DNA of 64,000 nt from Chamaea fasciata. Taxonomy: Eukaryota > Chordata > Aves > Passeriformes > Sylviidae. Each line of letters begins with the position of its first letter. Within the stretch, counting starts at the first letter, position 1. Of this stretch, positions 1-13,300 are shown piece after piece. The notes beneath the pieces are model-generated. The model had not been told where the DNA came from and made no database searches. It saw only the letters and a program-made list of their open reading frames with translations. A program made the position numbers and the translations under genes. The stretch covers positions 81,594,317 through 81,658,316 of the forward strand of contig JARCOQ010000002.1 in assembly GCA_029207755.1 (NCBI GenBank), given 5' to 3'.

Positions 1-2136
1 TGGGGTGGAGGTCAAAGCCTCTATGTGTTCTTGAAATCCTGTGCCTCTCTGGAAGTGGAGGGTGAAGCTGCTGTGGCAGAGGCATCCTCGGGGCTAATGT
101 GAGCAGTGGCAGCCTCCTTGTGTTTGCCTGCTGGTCATGATGCAAAGCTGAATGGCTGTAGCAGCTGTCTAACACACTTCTCTCAGGACAAATTTCTCCA
201 TCCCTCCATCTGACTCAACCAACAGAAATGTGTCTGCATGGAGGGGTCCTATATTGAGCCCTGCAGCAATCCCAGCAGATGCAGAAGCAGGATTTGGCGT
301 GCAGATCTGCCTTGCTGTGCCAGGGCTCTTTTATGTTGGCTGCCTTTCTTGGGCTTGTATTTTACCAGTGTTACTGCAAACAGAACTCTGGCACACTGCT
401 TCTTTTCACCTTTTCCAAGTGTCAGAGCTTTGGAGGGCAGGGTGGCCTCAGAGAGATGCAAATCATTTCCTTGTACTAGCCCTGGTGCTCAGAGATGCTG
501 CAATGTTTCCATCTGCCCTCCAACAGCTCATGCTGAGTTCTGTCTGTGCTAAAACTTACACTGTAGCAGGCTAAGACTTTGTCTGGGAGCTTGGGGTTTG
601 TTCCATCCCCAAGCTATTCCCATCTTTTCCTTCTTCCCAGAAAACAAGAAAAAGTCACAGCTGGGCTTGTCTCACATTAGCATCTGTCCACAACCTCCAC
701 GCCAGTTCTCAGTCCCAGCCACTGTTGCAGATGTGATTATACACAGTTTACAACAGTAAATGACATAAGGAGATGCTAATCATCTTTTGTGGAGCTTCAT
801 CATGTAATTTGTGTTGTGTTTCTTTCACTGTACCACTAGTCAACATCACCCATGTTCAGTCTTAAGTTCTCTATTTGCAGGTACACTGTGTTCCACCCAA
901 CCCTTTTGTTTTCTCTTTGGTCTTCTTGAGTCTCTTCCCCCCCCACTACTTCTCCAGTTGCTCCATTAAGCACTAGGAAGCCATAGGTGAATCCCTATGA
1001 GTGTTCTCCATACTAAAAAAGATCCCAAAAATATCTCTCCTTCAGCCCAAGAGGCAGCAACAAAGCAGGACTGTCAGGTGTCAGGAAGCCCCAAAGCAGC
1101 AATGCTGATGCACAGCATGTGCAATTTAAAATGGTCATTTAATGTGTGATCATCAGGTCAGGCTGACATCAGGAAATGGGATATTAAAGGCTTTTTAGTG
1201 GGCACATGAAATAGCATGAGGATTAAGCTGGCACTCTCTCATGTGTTGTGTGCAGATGTGGCCTTTCTGCTGTATCATATTTATGGGTGTTAGAAGCATC
1301 CTGTAACAGGATTCTCCATGAGTTTTGTCCATCTACATTTAAATGACAAAGGTTATGTCTACTTGTACCGTAATTAAATTTTAATGAAATAAGAATAATT
1401 TATAGCATTCAAGTCTATGCTATAATTGAGCAGGGTAACTATCCCTCACACAGCCTCAATGTGTGATATAATTTATGCATAAGCTCAGAATTCTCTGCAA
1501 GATGCTGAAATCAACATTGCATGTTGGGGATGTGGATACTTATTTTAGACACTGAGTTTGAAAATTGTGGTTTGTGGAAATTTATGCAAAAATATTGCCA
1601 AAATAAGCATTGAAAACCTAATTTCAATATGCAGCTGCTTGTAAGCATGGTAATTAAGATATATTGGGTAAATTTACTACATCTGTTCTCACCACACCAG
1701 TGAGACAGAAGTTGCAGATTTCAGATGTAGACTCACCAGAGCTTTAAACTCCAGCCTGGACCCGGGAGAAAGCTGTCTGGGAGAGCAGGGGTGCTGCTTA
1801 GCCTGGTCATGTCTGCACTGCTCAGAGCTTTGATGGAGGGAATGTTGTTGGGATCTCCCAGCTCCCACCTCTTGAAAACACTTTTAACAAATGAACTCAC
1901 AGTCCTGCAGGCAGGGAGAGAGAGAGTCAATCAGCACATTATCTGGATAAAGAAACCAAAGTAGGGGTTTAAAACTTTTTCTTGTCAGGAATCAATAATT
2001 TTCTACTTTACTTGCCATCACCAATCATTCACTGCTTTAAATGCTGTGTTTACCCTCTGCGGCAGGAGATTCGTACTTCTAGCTTGCTGCTCCTCTGAAA
2101 TAAGTCAACAGGTTTTACTTCTACGTTTTCTTCCAG
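1..2136 (+). other. DHRSX: DHRSX intron (3' part), upstream of the first exon in the window
   Basis: The first 2.1 kb lies upstream of an exon whose first bases complete a codon begun in an exon outside the window, so I read it as intron. The open frames in it are short, overlap in several frames, lack splice signals and resemble no family I know. The sequence is unique-looking and A+T-rich, with no clear interspersed repeat. It ends in a pyrimidine-rich stretch and CAG, giving a normal splice acceptor at 2135-2136. The phase implied is 1: one base of an Ala codon comes from the upstream exon. Confidence 0.8.
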
Positions 2137-2344
2137 CTGGGGTGATGCTGGTCCCTGAAAGGAAGACAGAGGATGGCTTTGAGGAGCACTTCGGCTTGAA
2201 CTACTTGGGACACTTCCTGTTGACTAACCTCCTCTTGGATACGCTGAAGCAATCAGGAACGCACAGTCACAACGCTAGAATCATCACTGTCTCATCAGCC
2301 ACCCATTATGTAGGCAAATTGCACCTAAACGACTTACAAAGCAG
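2137..2344 (+). CDS. DHRSX: DHRSX third-from-last coding exon (catalytic domain, first part)
   Basis: This 208-nt internal exon encodes about 69 residues of an SDR-family enzyme. It begins with the AGVM that completes the NNAG structural motif, continues through a Phe-Glu-Glu-His-Phe stretch and LNYLGHFLLTNLLLDTLKQS, and reaches TVSSATHY. The Asn of the NYLGH segment and the Ser of the VSS segment match the catalytic Asn and Ser of the SDR tetrad. The match to vertebrate DHRSX is very close as I remember the human protein, corresponding roughly to residues 130-199. DHRSX is known to oxidise polyprenol to polyprenal and reduce dolichal to dolichol, working around SRD5A3, and so supplies the lipid carrier for N-glycosylation; it was earlier linked to starvation autophagy. 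The acceptor is a pyrimidine tract plus CAG, and the donor is CAG|GTACCG. The exon starts with 2 nt of a codon and ends with 2 nt (AG) of an Arg codon. Confidence 0.95.
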
Positions 2345-2619
2345 GTACCGATCCCTTTTTGGTATTCACTGATCTGTAGTAATCGTGTGCAGATTAAACT
2401 ACAAGCGAATTGTTACTGACTACTGAATGAGGTGGGGGTTTGTTGCCTTTTTTTTTTTTTTTAATACAATTTATGGTGCTTTTCGAGCACTTGCTTAATG
2501 TATTTAATATTTGATCAAAGTTTGCAGTCTCGAGCCAAAGCTACAAATAATTTTTAAATTCTGAACGGCGTCTTCTCTTCTGGACTTTGAAAACCTCACT
2601 TTGCTTTCCGATGCTTACA

Positions 2620-3180
2620 CTGCGGTGGTGCTCGGGGTGCGCGCAGCGCCTGGTCTCGCCACTGCCTCATCAGGGAGACGCTCCGTAACCGGGATGTGTG
2701 GAAATGGCTTGGGTGGATTCTAGGAGACATGGTCCCCAAGAGGATGCGTGCACAGAGCTGCTGCCCCAGATGAGCTCAGCCTGTGTCTGCTCGCTGCCTG
2801 CCTGCTGAGCAGGGATGCTGGCCGGGCTCTGGGGGGCAGCTCGCCCTTCCTGCCCAGCTGCCGCAGCTGCTGTGCCAACCCTTCTGCTGCTCCTTCCTGC
2901 CCTCCAGCGCTGACCGCCGGCCTGCAGCTCCCTCTGCCTCCGCCTTGTCCTGCTCTGCTCCTGACATCCCACTCTCAGCCCGGGGCTTCCCTCACAGCCC
3001 TGCTCCAGCTCTCCTCAGCCACCTCCCGGCCCAGGCTGTGTCACCTGCCTGTCCTTATCCCACCCCTACGGTCCGTGCCCTCTCGCACAGCAGCCTGGCA
3101 ATTCACTGACCCGGGCTTGTGGCTGTGTCACCCCCTGTGCTCCCCCAAGAGCTTCCTGAGATCCGGATCGTGGCCACCCT
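2620..3180. other. GC-rich intronic patch
   Basis: About 560 bp beginning roughly 280 bp downstream of an exon is clearly richer in G+C than its surroundings. It contains a cluster of CpGs near 2626-2690 (for example GTGCGCGCAGCGCC) and then a C-rich, CT-biased stretch up to about 3180. Frames are open on both strands because stop codons are rare in such sequence, so the open frames (up to 153 codons) are not evidence of a gene. It could be an intronic regulatory element or simply a compositional island; I cannot tell which. Confidence 0.4.
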
Positions 3181-5383
3181 GGGTTTTTAATCCAGTAAAA
3201 TGGGCTTAAGTGCATGGATGACTTCTGATCTCCAGTTTTCATTTAGGAAAACTGTGAATGGATGTCTGTGGGGTATTGCTAACATTAGGAAGACATCAAA
3301 TGATGCAGTAAATGTCTCTGGTATCATACAGAAACCGCGTGGAGTGGTTTAGTTGGCGGAGGAATGGGCAGGATAACTGAGATAAATACCAAAATTTCCC
3401 CACGCAGTCATGCGTGGCAATTATGTGCTTACCAACAGGCTCAAGGAGAGCCTGCCTTCTCGTGGGCTCCAGAGAGCTTCTGCCTGCCTGCCTGCATGGA
3501 GCCAGTCTGACTCCTGTGTCATTTCCATGAAAATCTGTCTCCATCCTTTGACAGGGACTTCAGCAGGTGATCAGAGGTACCTGCCCAAGGTTTCATTTCC
3601 GAACAAAGACTGAAATTAGAGAGCTAGGCTGTTTCCACTGCAGACTTTTTACATATGAATGCTGCATTAGGCACGTCAAACTTCTGATTACATATTATAG
3701 CATCGGTTGTATTACAAGCCATTGTTTAAATCTCTGCAGGGTAGTCACAATTTAATCTCTTGCTTGTAAAACAACCACAGGAAATTACCCTTACTCTTCA
3801 CTTGATGTATGTATTCATTGTTTCTGATGGGCATGTGCTGGATGGCACCATGCAAGAGGGGATTAGTATTTCTTTGGGCTTAAGTGTGGAATGCAGAATT
3901 TAATATGACTCTTCTGTGTCTCTAGATAACAGTAGTTTCCTTGATTATAGCAAGGCCTTGTACTATGCCTCTTTAATTTAGGATCATCCTTATCTTTGAT
4001 TTATCATTATTAACTCATGTTTTAAAGGAACCAGAAATGTTTCAGTTTGGAAAGTTATGGTTGAGCAAGAACATGACTAGTCTGACGTAAAAAATAATAA
4101 TATACCAGTGAGATTTACCTGCAGCTTTTGTGTCCTTTACATTTCAACATTATTGATGTAAGAAGGGCCATAAAAGATGACAGACTCTAACTGATTTTGT
4201 CTGCTCGTTCCCACACAGATGCTCTGAATCACTCAGGGGCAGCAGTGATGCCTGCACATATGCACACTGGTGAAACCCAGAGTGGGCTGTAAATTCAGAT
4301 CCGAACCTTTCCTTGGTTCAGGTGTAAAAAGATGCTCCTGGGTATTTTTTTTTTTTAGCCTAACTGCCAAAAAGCCCCCACTCAGGTAAATAGTTTGACA
4401 TCACCATAAATAGTGCTGCAAAAATGAGCGAGATCACTTGTGTGTTTGAGTGTGTCCCTACAGCATGAGCAGGGGGTTTAGCAGGAGGACTACTGGGGCG
4501 TATCATACCCAGTCATTGCCTACTCCACGGGGCCCTGGAGATGCCTTGTTATTCAGAGCAACATTCAAGACCTTTAATGGATGTGGTAAAGGCAGCCATG
4601 GTAAACTGTTTCCTGGTGATGCCATGTCTCATTTTTGCTGCTTTTGTAAATGGGAAATCATTCTAAAAATTTTCTACTTTTTTTTTTTTTTTTAATCTTG
4701 CAGCAGTTGCTCATAATTCATTTTATGACTTGGATATATGTTCCCAGATTGGCTGGTAGTCCTGACCAAGCAGGAAAGCAGCAAAACCATCTGGAGTCAT
4801 TACTGGAGAAAGAGGGGCTGTACTCTCTGCTGGGGAAATTACTGCTGGCAGCAGGCTGAATTGTTTTCCATGCTCTTGTCCCATTATTCCTAGATGCTAG
4901 TTGGGCTAGTGTCCTGACTAAAGGTGAGTGACAGTACTGGAACAGGGATTCATCCATCAGGCATGGCAGAGAACAAAAGGCAGAAGACTTGTCTTGACTT
5001 AAAGGAGACAGTACGCTGAGGTTCAGTTCTCTGTTTTACCACAGATTTTTCAGTGGAATCCTTCTCCCACCCAGGAGATTTTGGGTTGGCCGTCACATTA
5101 TGGCCATTTCTCCTCATTGCTTGTATTTGCTGCTGACAAATCTGATCTGAAACCAGACATCATCCATATCAGTGATCACAGATCGACTGCATAACAAATA
5201 ATTGTTGGAATAATAATAATTGGAAGGCCTGTCTATGAACAGTGTTAAATGAAGCTTGTGTTACTGTCCTCCATGTTTCCTCTTTGGTTTGTTTCCTGCT
5301 ATCTTACCAACCTGATTTATCCTATGTTGCTCTGGTTTGCTCTTTTCAGTGGGATGGTCAATTTAATTTTGTCTTTTTGCATT

Positions 5384-5653
5384 TTACATTATTTTTCTTC
5401 CTTTCTTGTCTTTCTTCATGCTTGCCTGTTTCTTCATCTTTTGAGCTTTTTTTGTTTGAATTGCCTTTTCCCTCTTTTTTTTTCTTTTTTTTCTTCTTTG
5501 AGACTGTCTTATTTCTACCCACCAGTTTATCTCCTCCTCTCCATTTATCTTCCTATCTTTTCCCCCTAGCCCCTCTTCCATCTCTTTCCTGTGAATGCCA
5601 TTTCTCCCCATTCCTGCCCCTCCTCCTCCTCTTCACACACACACACACACACA
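5384..5653 (+). repeat. Pyrimidine-rich tract ending in a (CA)n microsatellite
   Basis: The + strand is strongly biased to T and C for about 250 bp, with runs of T, TTC and CCT. It then passes into about ten CA repeats near 5634-5653. The strand bias explains the 202-codon open frame there (Phe, Ser, Leu and Pro-rich) and the Lys/Arg-rich frame on the other strand. Such tracts are prone to slippage. Confidence 0.75.
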
Positions 5654-7294
5654 TACACCCACCAGTGGAGGAAACATGGTATGGGTACATCAAGACAGGA
5701 TGGAGCTTGTTCCAAACAGGCAGGGCACAGCTTGTTTCATGTGTGTTATTGAAAATGCAAACGCACACACACAAGAGCACTGACTGTTCTCCCAGTTCTT
5801 TTGCTGAAGGAAATATACGAGGAACATCAAACACCTTTGTGGTCTTTTAGATCCAGACCATTTTCAACATCATTCACATGAGTCGACAAGGGGATCCCTA
5901 AGGCAAATCATTCTCCTTCATCCCTGCTTTGAACGCAACGGTTTTCAGGAGGTGAAAGTTTAAGAGAAACACAACCTATCTGCAAGCATTTCCACAGTGG
6001 TGATTTCAGCATTTGCATGTAGAGGGTAGCACACTATGTGCTCCAGCAGCACAGCTAGCATGGCCTTCTTTCCTCTTTTGCCTGTCTCAAATAATACTTT
6101 CTAAATTGAGAGGAGAAAAAAAAGTGTGGTCATGAGAGAATATGGATGTCTGGTTTTAGCAAAAGCTTGAAGAATATTGTCTCATCGACCTGGGTTGAGA
6201 TAGGCTTGATCAGTGCACTGGAGTTCATAGTGCTCTTTCAAGGCTGAAGTGTAGGACACTCCTTTGAATGCTCTACCTACCAAAGTAAGAAAGTATTTTT
6301 AGGAAAATAAAGAAAAAAAGACTGTATTCTTTTTCCCAGGCTGTGGATCACACTTGAACATGTTCCTTTCCCAGAGGTTAGCATCTTTGTGTGTTCTGTC
6401 TAGCTTTTTCTCCATGACTAACTATTCCTTTCATCATCCTCTCTTTTTGCATACCAAATGGGCCCTGTAATGCTGTGAATCACAGATCTATGAACTCCCC
6501 AGCCACAGCAACACAGCTCCTTTTCTAGTTCACATCTCTTGTATATTCAAGAACAGTTAGTCACACTTTTCTGCTCCCTTTCCTCTGCTCTCTAACTGCA
6601 GAAGGAGCTGATTTTTTTTGAACTCTCTAAGCTGAATATGATATATTAGATATAATTTCTGTATTTTTCCCTGTAGCCCTAGTGCATGAATCATGTCAGA
6701 GACAATAGAAATTAAATGAAAAGAATTGCAAAATTCCCGACTGCCACATGTATGTCCTAACTGGTGGAAAATAGGATAAACAGCTCTGCCCTATGTCTGG
6801 GAAGATTCTGGAGAGACCAGGCAGCTCCAGTTTATCTCCTCTGTTAGGCAGTTCATAAGGAACTGTAACAGGAAGTGTTAGCTGATGAAAAAATCTGTCT
6901 AGCAAAGTGTCTGTAGACCTCCTGTTCTTGGATGAGGGGTATCCTTCATCTTCTCTTCTTCCATATATGTGATGTTTGTTGGTAAAAAAGTTGTATTAAG
7001 TTTGGGTAGAAAGGTGGGGATTTTTTTTTCATCAGCATTACTGAAGTTTTGGAAAATATTTTCTATGAGCAGCAACTAAAAGCTAAGATGTTGAATCACT
7101 TTTGGAAAATATTTATCCATTTTTGAAACCAAAACATTTGATTTCACTGTTCTAAAAATCTTTTAAAATTTATTTGTAATTATCCCTATAAGTATACTGG
7201 TATTCTAATTTTGAACTTTGATAATCAAACTGAAACTCCCAACCTTTAATTTCTAAACAATCCTTTTCAAGTATCTCCATCAGTTTCAAACTAC

Positions 7295-7396
7295 TTTTTT
7301 CTTTTTTTTTTTTCTTTTTTTAAGCTGGACATTTGTGTAAAATAGATTTTTTTTTTTCTAAGAATGGTTTGATGAGTCAAATTTTTTTTTTTTTTT
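7295..7396 (+). repeat. Cluster of T homopolymers
   Basis: Three runs of about 10 to 16 T, interrupted by single C residues or short unique sequence, lie within 100 bp. This is simple sequence in the intron with no sign of a retroposed body attached. Confidence 0.7.
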
Positions 7397-10300
7397 CAAA
7401 ATAAAGGCTTCTATTTTTTAAATATCCATGAAGTTTCTTGAGTGCCTTTTCATGATTGATCTGTCTCTTAAAGTTTCTTAATACTCTCTGTCTGGAAGAC
7501 CTGAAAGTATAGCATCTTAAATTCAAGCAAAAACAAACACGAAGCTGGTGTAGCATAGTAGTACCATACTGCTGTTGGGTATTTTTCTATCTTTTTTATA
7601 CAATAAAGGAAAATTTGTAAAAAAACAGTAGAAGAGATTTTCATTATTGCCCCTTTTTTGTAAATCCAATTTAGTCAGTAAAGAAGTCTATCATAATAAC
7701 ATATAAAGAGCTGTTTCACTAGACTGTTGTTCAATAAAATGCTGTGAAAACTACAGAAATTGTAATCATAAAAGATTGTTCTAGATCATTAGATAGATGC
7801 ATTTTATTATAGGTTTTATTTAACTCATGGAAAACATGGTTTTGTTTGAGTTCTGCTGTTTAAGCAGCTCCACCACGATGTCTTCTATTTCATATTCTGG
7901 TTCTATTTGCAAGATAAATCATGTTGCCTTGACAGGACCAAATGCCAACTGCAGTACAGTGCTGTATTCATTTAGACATGTCCTTCCTGCAGCAGATTAT
8001 CAAGATTTCCTGTATAGAGTTAGATGATAAGTATTTAAATGCTTACTGCATGCACATAAGTCCTTCTTTGCCAAATACTTTCTGTATAAATGCAAAAGCA
8101 TTTGCTGCTTTGCAAAATGATCCCTTGTGTTTGCAGCAATTAGCATTAATTGCAATAATTGACTGGCCTGGAAAATGAGTGTACTGGGGAAGCACAGATC
8201 TCAAATTCTATAAGTTAATTTGAAAAAAAAAAAAAAATGGGCTACTGTATAAGCAGACCAGTTCATCAATTCAAAAGACAGAGTTCTATCTCAAAGGCAT
8301 CAAGTGTTTTATCCATTCCTATCTGTTCCTGCAACTAATAACAAAGAAATAAATAATTTAAGTCAGGATGTCAACTTCAGAAAGCTTTCATTTAAATTTA
8401 TCAATGTATTTTCATTCTGTCTAATCAAAATGCATTTAGGGTTGATTGACTTCTGCAGAACAATAACAGAGTGTAACACTGATACCACAAAGATAATGTC
8501 AGACTAACATGTATTTGGGGATATTAAGTGTAGCTACTTTGTTGTCACAATGTTAAATTCCTTTTAGTCTGAGGGAATTAATGTTCTGGCTAATAATGGT
8601 AATTGGTTTGATGGGACATGGTGTTTCTAAACGAGCTCAAAATTGCAGCATGCTGGGAAGTATGTGAGATATGGGTGCTCCTGCTGCCCAGCCTCTCCCT
8701 GCACCATGGGTTGGATGGGAGAAGCCAGCTCTGTGTGGCATTCAGGACGGTAGCTCTCACAGATGTGCTGTTTTCCAGAGAGGCAAGATGGTTCTATGAC
8801 AATTTGAAAGTTAATGTATTGCATTCATGTGATAGAGAGGGCTAAAGGGACTTGGAGCACTGGGAGCAGAGAAAGACTGTTGCCCTTGAGAGGGGAAGGT
8901 TAGTTTAATAACTTTCTGTTAGCAAAAAGACTCATTAAGGCTGAATGAACCTCAAAAGCTTTGGAGTTCAGGTCCTGGGTGATTATTCAAATGTTTTAAG
9001 CATTTTGTTCAATTGCCTTAACTACCACCATCTTCCCAGTATCTTGTCAGCAGAGTTGTCCTTTGTGCTGCCTGGCATAGCTGGGGGAGGCTGGTGCACA
9101 CACCTATAAATCCCTGGAATAATGTGTTAAGTGAAATGGTTGAAATTTTCAGCTCACCTTCCAGAAACCCCCTCCAGGTTCAGCCCTGCTGTTGCTCCTG
9201 TTTCTTCATAGCCATATATTCCATGTCTTGCCACATGCATAAAGGATTATGAGGTATTGTGCAGGGAGCTGAAGGCAGATTTCTGCCTCTGTGATTTGTT
9301 AACTCTTAACCTTTTCTCTATTCCTCATCCTAAACCTCTTTTTTCAGAGGAGAGTATCATCTGTTCAAAAGCAGACCATGTGGTTGAAACTTAAACCTGT
9401 GAAGAAAAATTAGTCTTTTGATTAAATCAAGTTCTTGATAACAAATATATTGTGAAAACTATGCTTTCTAAGTAAAATGAATCTCTGTATACAAATTTAA
9501 AATATTTTAGCCCCCAGGAGTTTTAACACTGCCAGAATGTCTGATACGGTTGTAGCTTTGTTACTTCATTTCTTGTTCTCATTATGTGTTGGGTGCTGTG
9601 GTAGCCCAGCCTTACTTGCCATGGGGGGTGGAGAGGGGCTGTACACAGCAAAATCTCAGCTTCTCAAGAGGGACAGAGACTGAGGAGCACTGTGTCTCAC
9701 AGTAGCTTTAGGGGAAGCACAAGGGCTTTTAACAGTGACGTTAAAGGAGTGGTGGGCATGTTCAGTACCTGGATTGCCACAAAAAATCAATCACTCAATC
9801 AATCTGTCAAAGCAGCAGTTTCTTTACATTCTTTTTTCAGTGAGGGCTGGGGCAGGGTGGTTCTGTGACATTGCTGGGTTTTCAGGGCATGAAACTTCTT
9901 GTCATTTCCTGGAAAGCTAAACCTGCCAGATTTCACTAGGTTCTGGCGTGTCTGCAAGTGTAAGAGGTCTTAAAGCATTCTGGTCGCAGGCCATGCCATG
10001 CCTCTTCTTATGAAATGCTTGGTTTTCCATTACAGATCCCTGTTTGCAGTATTCCAGGGTGACACAGTGTTGGGAAATTTATAAAGTGAACCCCAAAACT
10101 CAGCTCTAAGGCCAAATGGTACAGAAAGTGATTGTTGACATTGTCCTTTTTGGTACTTAGAAACAACCACTTTGAAATTCTGGCTGTGGGCTGCTTTGTA
10201 TCTTATTCCTTTCTTGTAGGTTTTTGTGTTCCTCAGATAAGACCCTCCCTCTTTGCTGGCCCCTTTCATATTTAAATCTTATTTAAATCCCACCTGATTC

Positions 10301-13300
10301 CTGACAGTGGATGAGTGATGCTGTTGATATACAGTCTCACAAGAGCAAAAGCCTTTCATGCTATGTCTGGACTGTGAGTCATGGATGCAGAAAACTTCCA
10401 CATTTTAATTCCTCTGGTACCTGTTGGCATTCAGCTGTATTTCTTCTTTAACCTAGGAGGGTCTTCCAACTGAGCAGGCTGCTTCTTGTGATGGCTTTTA
10501 ACAAATAGCTGTCTTTTTTAGGAGTTTTTTCCTTGTCTTAACTCATATACTGGGACTTAGTCACTTTTATCACTCAGATTGAAGCTGTGATGTTCGTATT
10601 CTCACTACATAAGAAAACTTCTAAAAAGCAGAAGTTGTTAAATTGTTTCTGAACTGATTTTCAAAAGTATGTTGTGCCAGACTTGCAATCTTTGTTATTT
10701 CTGTAAACAAAGATTGATGGCATAGCATTTTCTGCACAGTAGTTATAGATATCTCAAAGAAAAAAGATTTTGCAGGCACATTTCCTCCAGTAAGACAGAC
10801 CAGTCCTTCAGTGTGATTAATATTTGCTCTTGCAGAACACATTCAGCCCCTCCTTAAATCCAGGGCTGTGCAGTGGGTTGAGCCCACCACAATTAAACCT
10901 TTAATTATCTTTGCATATACACCAACATAGTCTACTATAAATCTGACAGCCACAGTCGGTGCACTGTGCTGGATTTGAAATGGCAGCACCTCATTACGCT
11001 TATTCAGACCCTACAGTTCCTTTTGAGTCCTAGAATGAAAAGATCAGAACTTGCAGCTAATCTGCAAAAGTCTACACCAGTTTCAAAATGCTTTTTAAAG
11101 AATATTTTTGATTATTCAAGTTATTGCTGGGACTTTAGTGGTCCTACATGCATTCTGGTAGAAGTAAAGAAACCATAAAACCTCCCATTACTTCCTTCAA
11201 CTTAAAAACTCTATTGCAGGAGAGGTAGGAAGCTTTCCACATGTGGGTGGAGAGTATCTCCCCCCATTTATAATCCTATAGATATTCTTACAAGATGTAT
11301 GACAATCTTCAGTAACCTGAGATCCAGATTATCCAAGAGATAATATGAGAAGATATGTGTACATGTTATTTCCCCATCCCTCAAAAGGGTCATGAGGACA
11401 CGGAATGTAGATCTTGAAGCTGTGATCTTTTTATTGGGTAAAGCAATGCAAACCCTTGCTTCCTTTTCTATATTTACTCATTCATTTGTTTAATGGAGAT
11501 TTTTAAATGAATGAAGGGATATTATTATGCTCAAATACTACTTCAACTGTTAGCACGTACTTAACACTGCATCAATTGCCCTGACTGTAGAAAAGTGGCA
11601 ATTTATATCCTTCTAAATAAAGACATATATTTCCTGGAAGAATGGAATTGCAGTAATTTTAACTTGAATTTGACATTGATATTTAGAATAATCCAAAACA
11701 TTTGAAATTAATACCAACTGCACACAAAGAGGAAAAAAAATGACTTCTTTAAAGGTACTGGTTCTGGTGAGACTTTGAGAAGACCAGCCTTTGAGTCCAT
11801 GCATTCGAGAGCTATGCTGAGCACACAGGAACTGAGCTGCACACAGCAACTCTCAGTACAGCAGAATTGCTCTTGGCATCTCACCTCCTGCCATTAGGAG
11901 TAGGGATCAGCCAAATGAAAAATGATACTCTGATTCCATCTGGATGACAGTAACGCCCAGGATGACAAGCCCTGGCTTATTTTTCCCTTCATAAATGATT
12001 TTAAAATAAAGACATTCTATGTTTCTTTACTAAATGTAGTCCTCAAGAGACAGTAAGTTAATTTTTGTTCCCTCTGCCTTTCCTAAAGGCTGTTAGAAGG
12101 GGCTAGTCACAGAATATTATGTATTTATACAGTGAAGTGCTGGAAGCTGGGAAACACGGCCTTAAAAAAGAAACAAAAACCGAAACACCACCCAGGTTCC
12201 AGCTTGTGGCTCCTACTGCATTGTGGGTTAAGCACAAGGCAGGAGTCACCGATCTGCTGAGATACCAGTTACTGAGACCATTACCAGCATTCTACCCATT
12301 AAAGAGAGAGAGCATTTCCCAGCTCCGGGAATATTATTTTCCTTCAGTTGAAAGACTCCAGACAAAGCCTGGATTTGTCCAGAGCTGTGTGTGACCGACA
12401 TGTGTAACCGAAGAGCCTGCTGCAGGAAGAGGAATGAAAGGCAAGATGGTTTGCTCTGCCACTGGCCTATGACTGCTTAAGTAACCCCCATGACACAAAT
12501 TAGGACAGGAAGGATTTGCTTTTTACCTTGTGTAGAACCACTAATTTCATATATTGGTCTGGTTTCTTTCCTTTTGAACAAGTTCATCAGAGGGTCATGA
12601 GGGTTCTTCAGGAGTCCCTAATGCTGCATTCCTTATTCACTCAAGGTTTATGCTTCAGCCACCTTAACTGTTATATGTATACTGTCACGATTTATTTTTT
12701 AAGGTTGCACATCATATATATGAAAGAAATGTACATGAAGAAAAACATGAGAATTTGCTCAGGAACACACAAATGCCCAGTCATGTACATGAGATGAGTG
12801 ACTGTGCAACAGCCTATAGCAGTTGGTAACAGGACAGCTGCTGTACAAAACATAACTGCAACAACATCTCAAAAGCAGAGAAGTTAATACCTTAGATTTG
12901 AGCTTTGTTTTACTAATGTATGTGCTTCTTTCTTTCAAGTGGTAACATACTAGTTTAGCAGTTGTAATATATTTATTCTCATTTCTCCAGCTTGGTCTTT
13001 TCTCCTTGTCTGTATTTCTTTTTTGTTTGGTCGGTTGATTTTACTGAGAGAAAATCACAATTAATGAAACACAGAAAATGTGTTCACAGAAAAAAATATA
13101 TGTAGTACTGCCAGGAAGCCTGCTTTAATCTAATAAACAATATTTAGGACTCAAGCTTTATCATAAGAGAAGAGAAAGAAACTACTTGTGATAACCAGTA
13201 AAGACGTGCTTATTTTCCAATATATTTCTCTAGTTGCTTCAAAATAAGCTGCAAAATCTATCAAAACTTGAAAAATTTTGTGCTGCATTCCCTGAAGAAA

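Noticed and set aside
2748..3209. 153-codon frame on + with overlapping frames on both strands
   Set aside because: Several frames are open together because the block is GC-rich and poor in stop codons. The translation is compositionally biased (Ser, Pro, Leu, Cys).
5242..5850. 202-codon open frame on +
   Set aside because: It is the longest frame in the window, but its sequence is dictated by the T/C-rich tract and CA repeat. It has no domain and no splice context.
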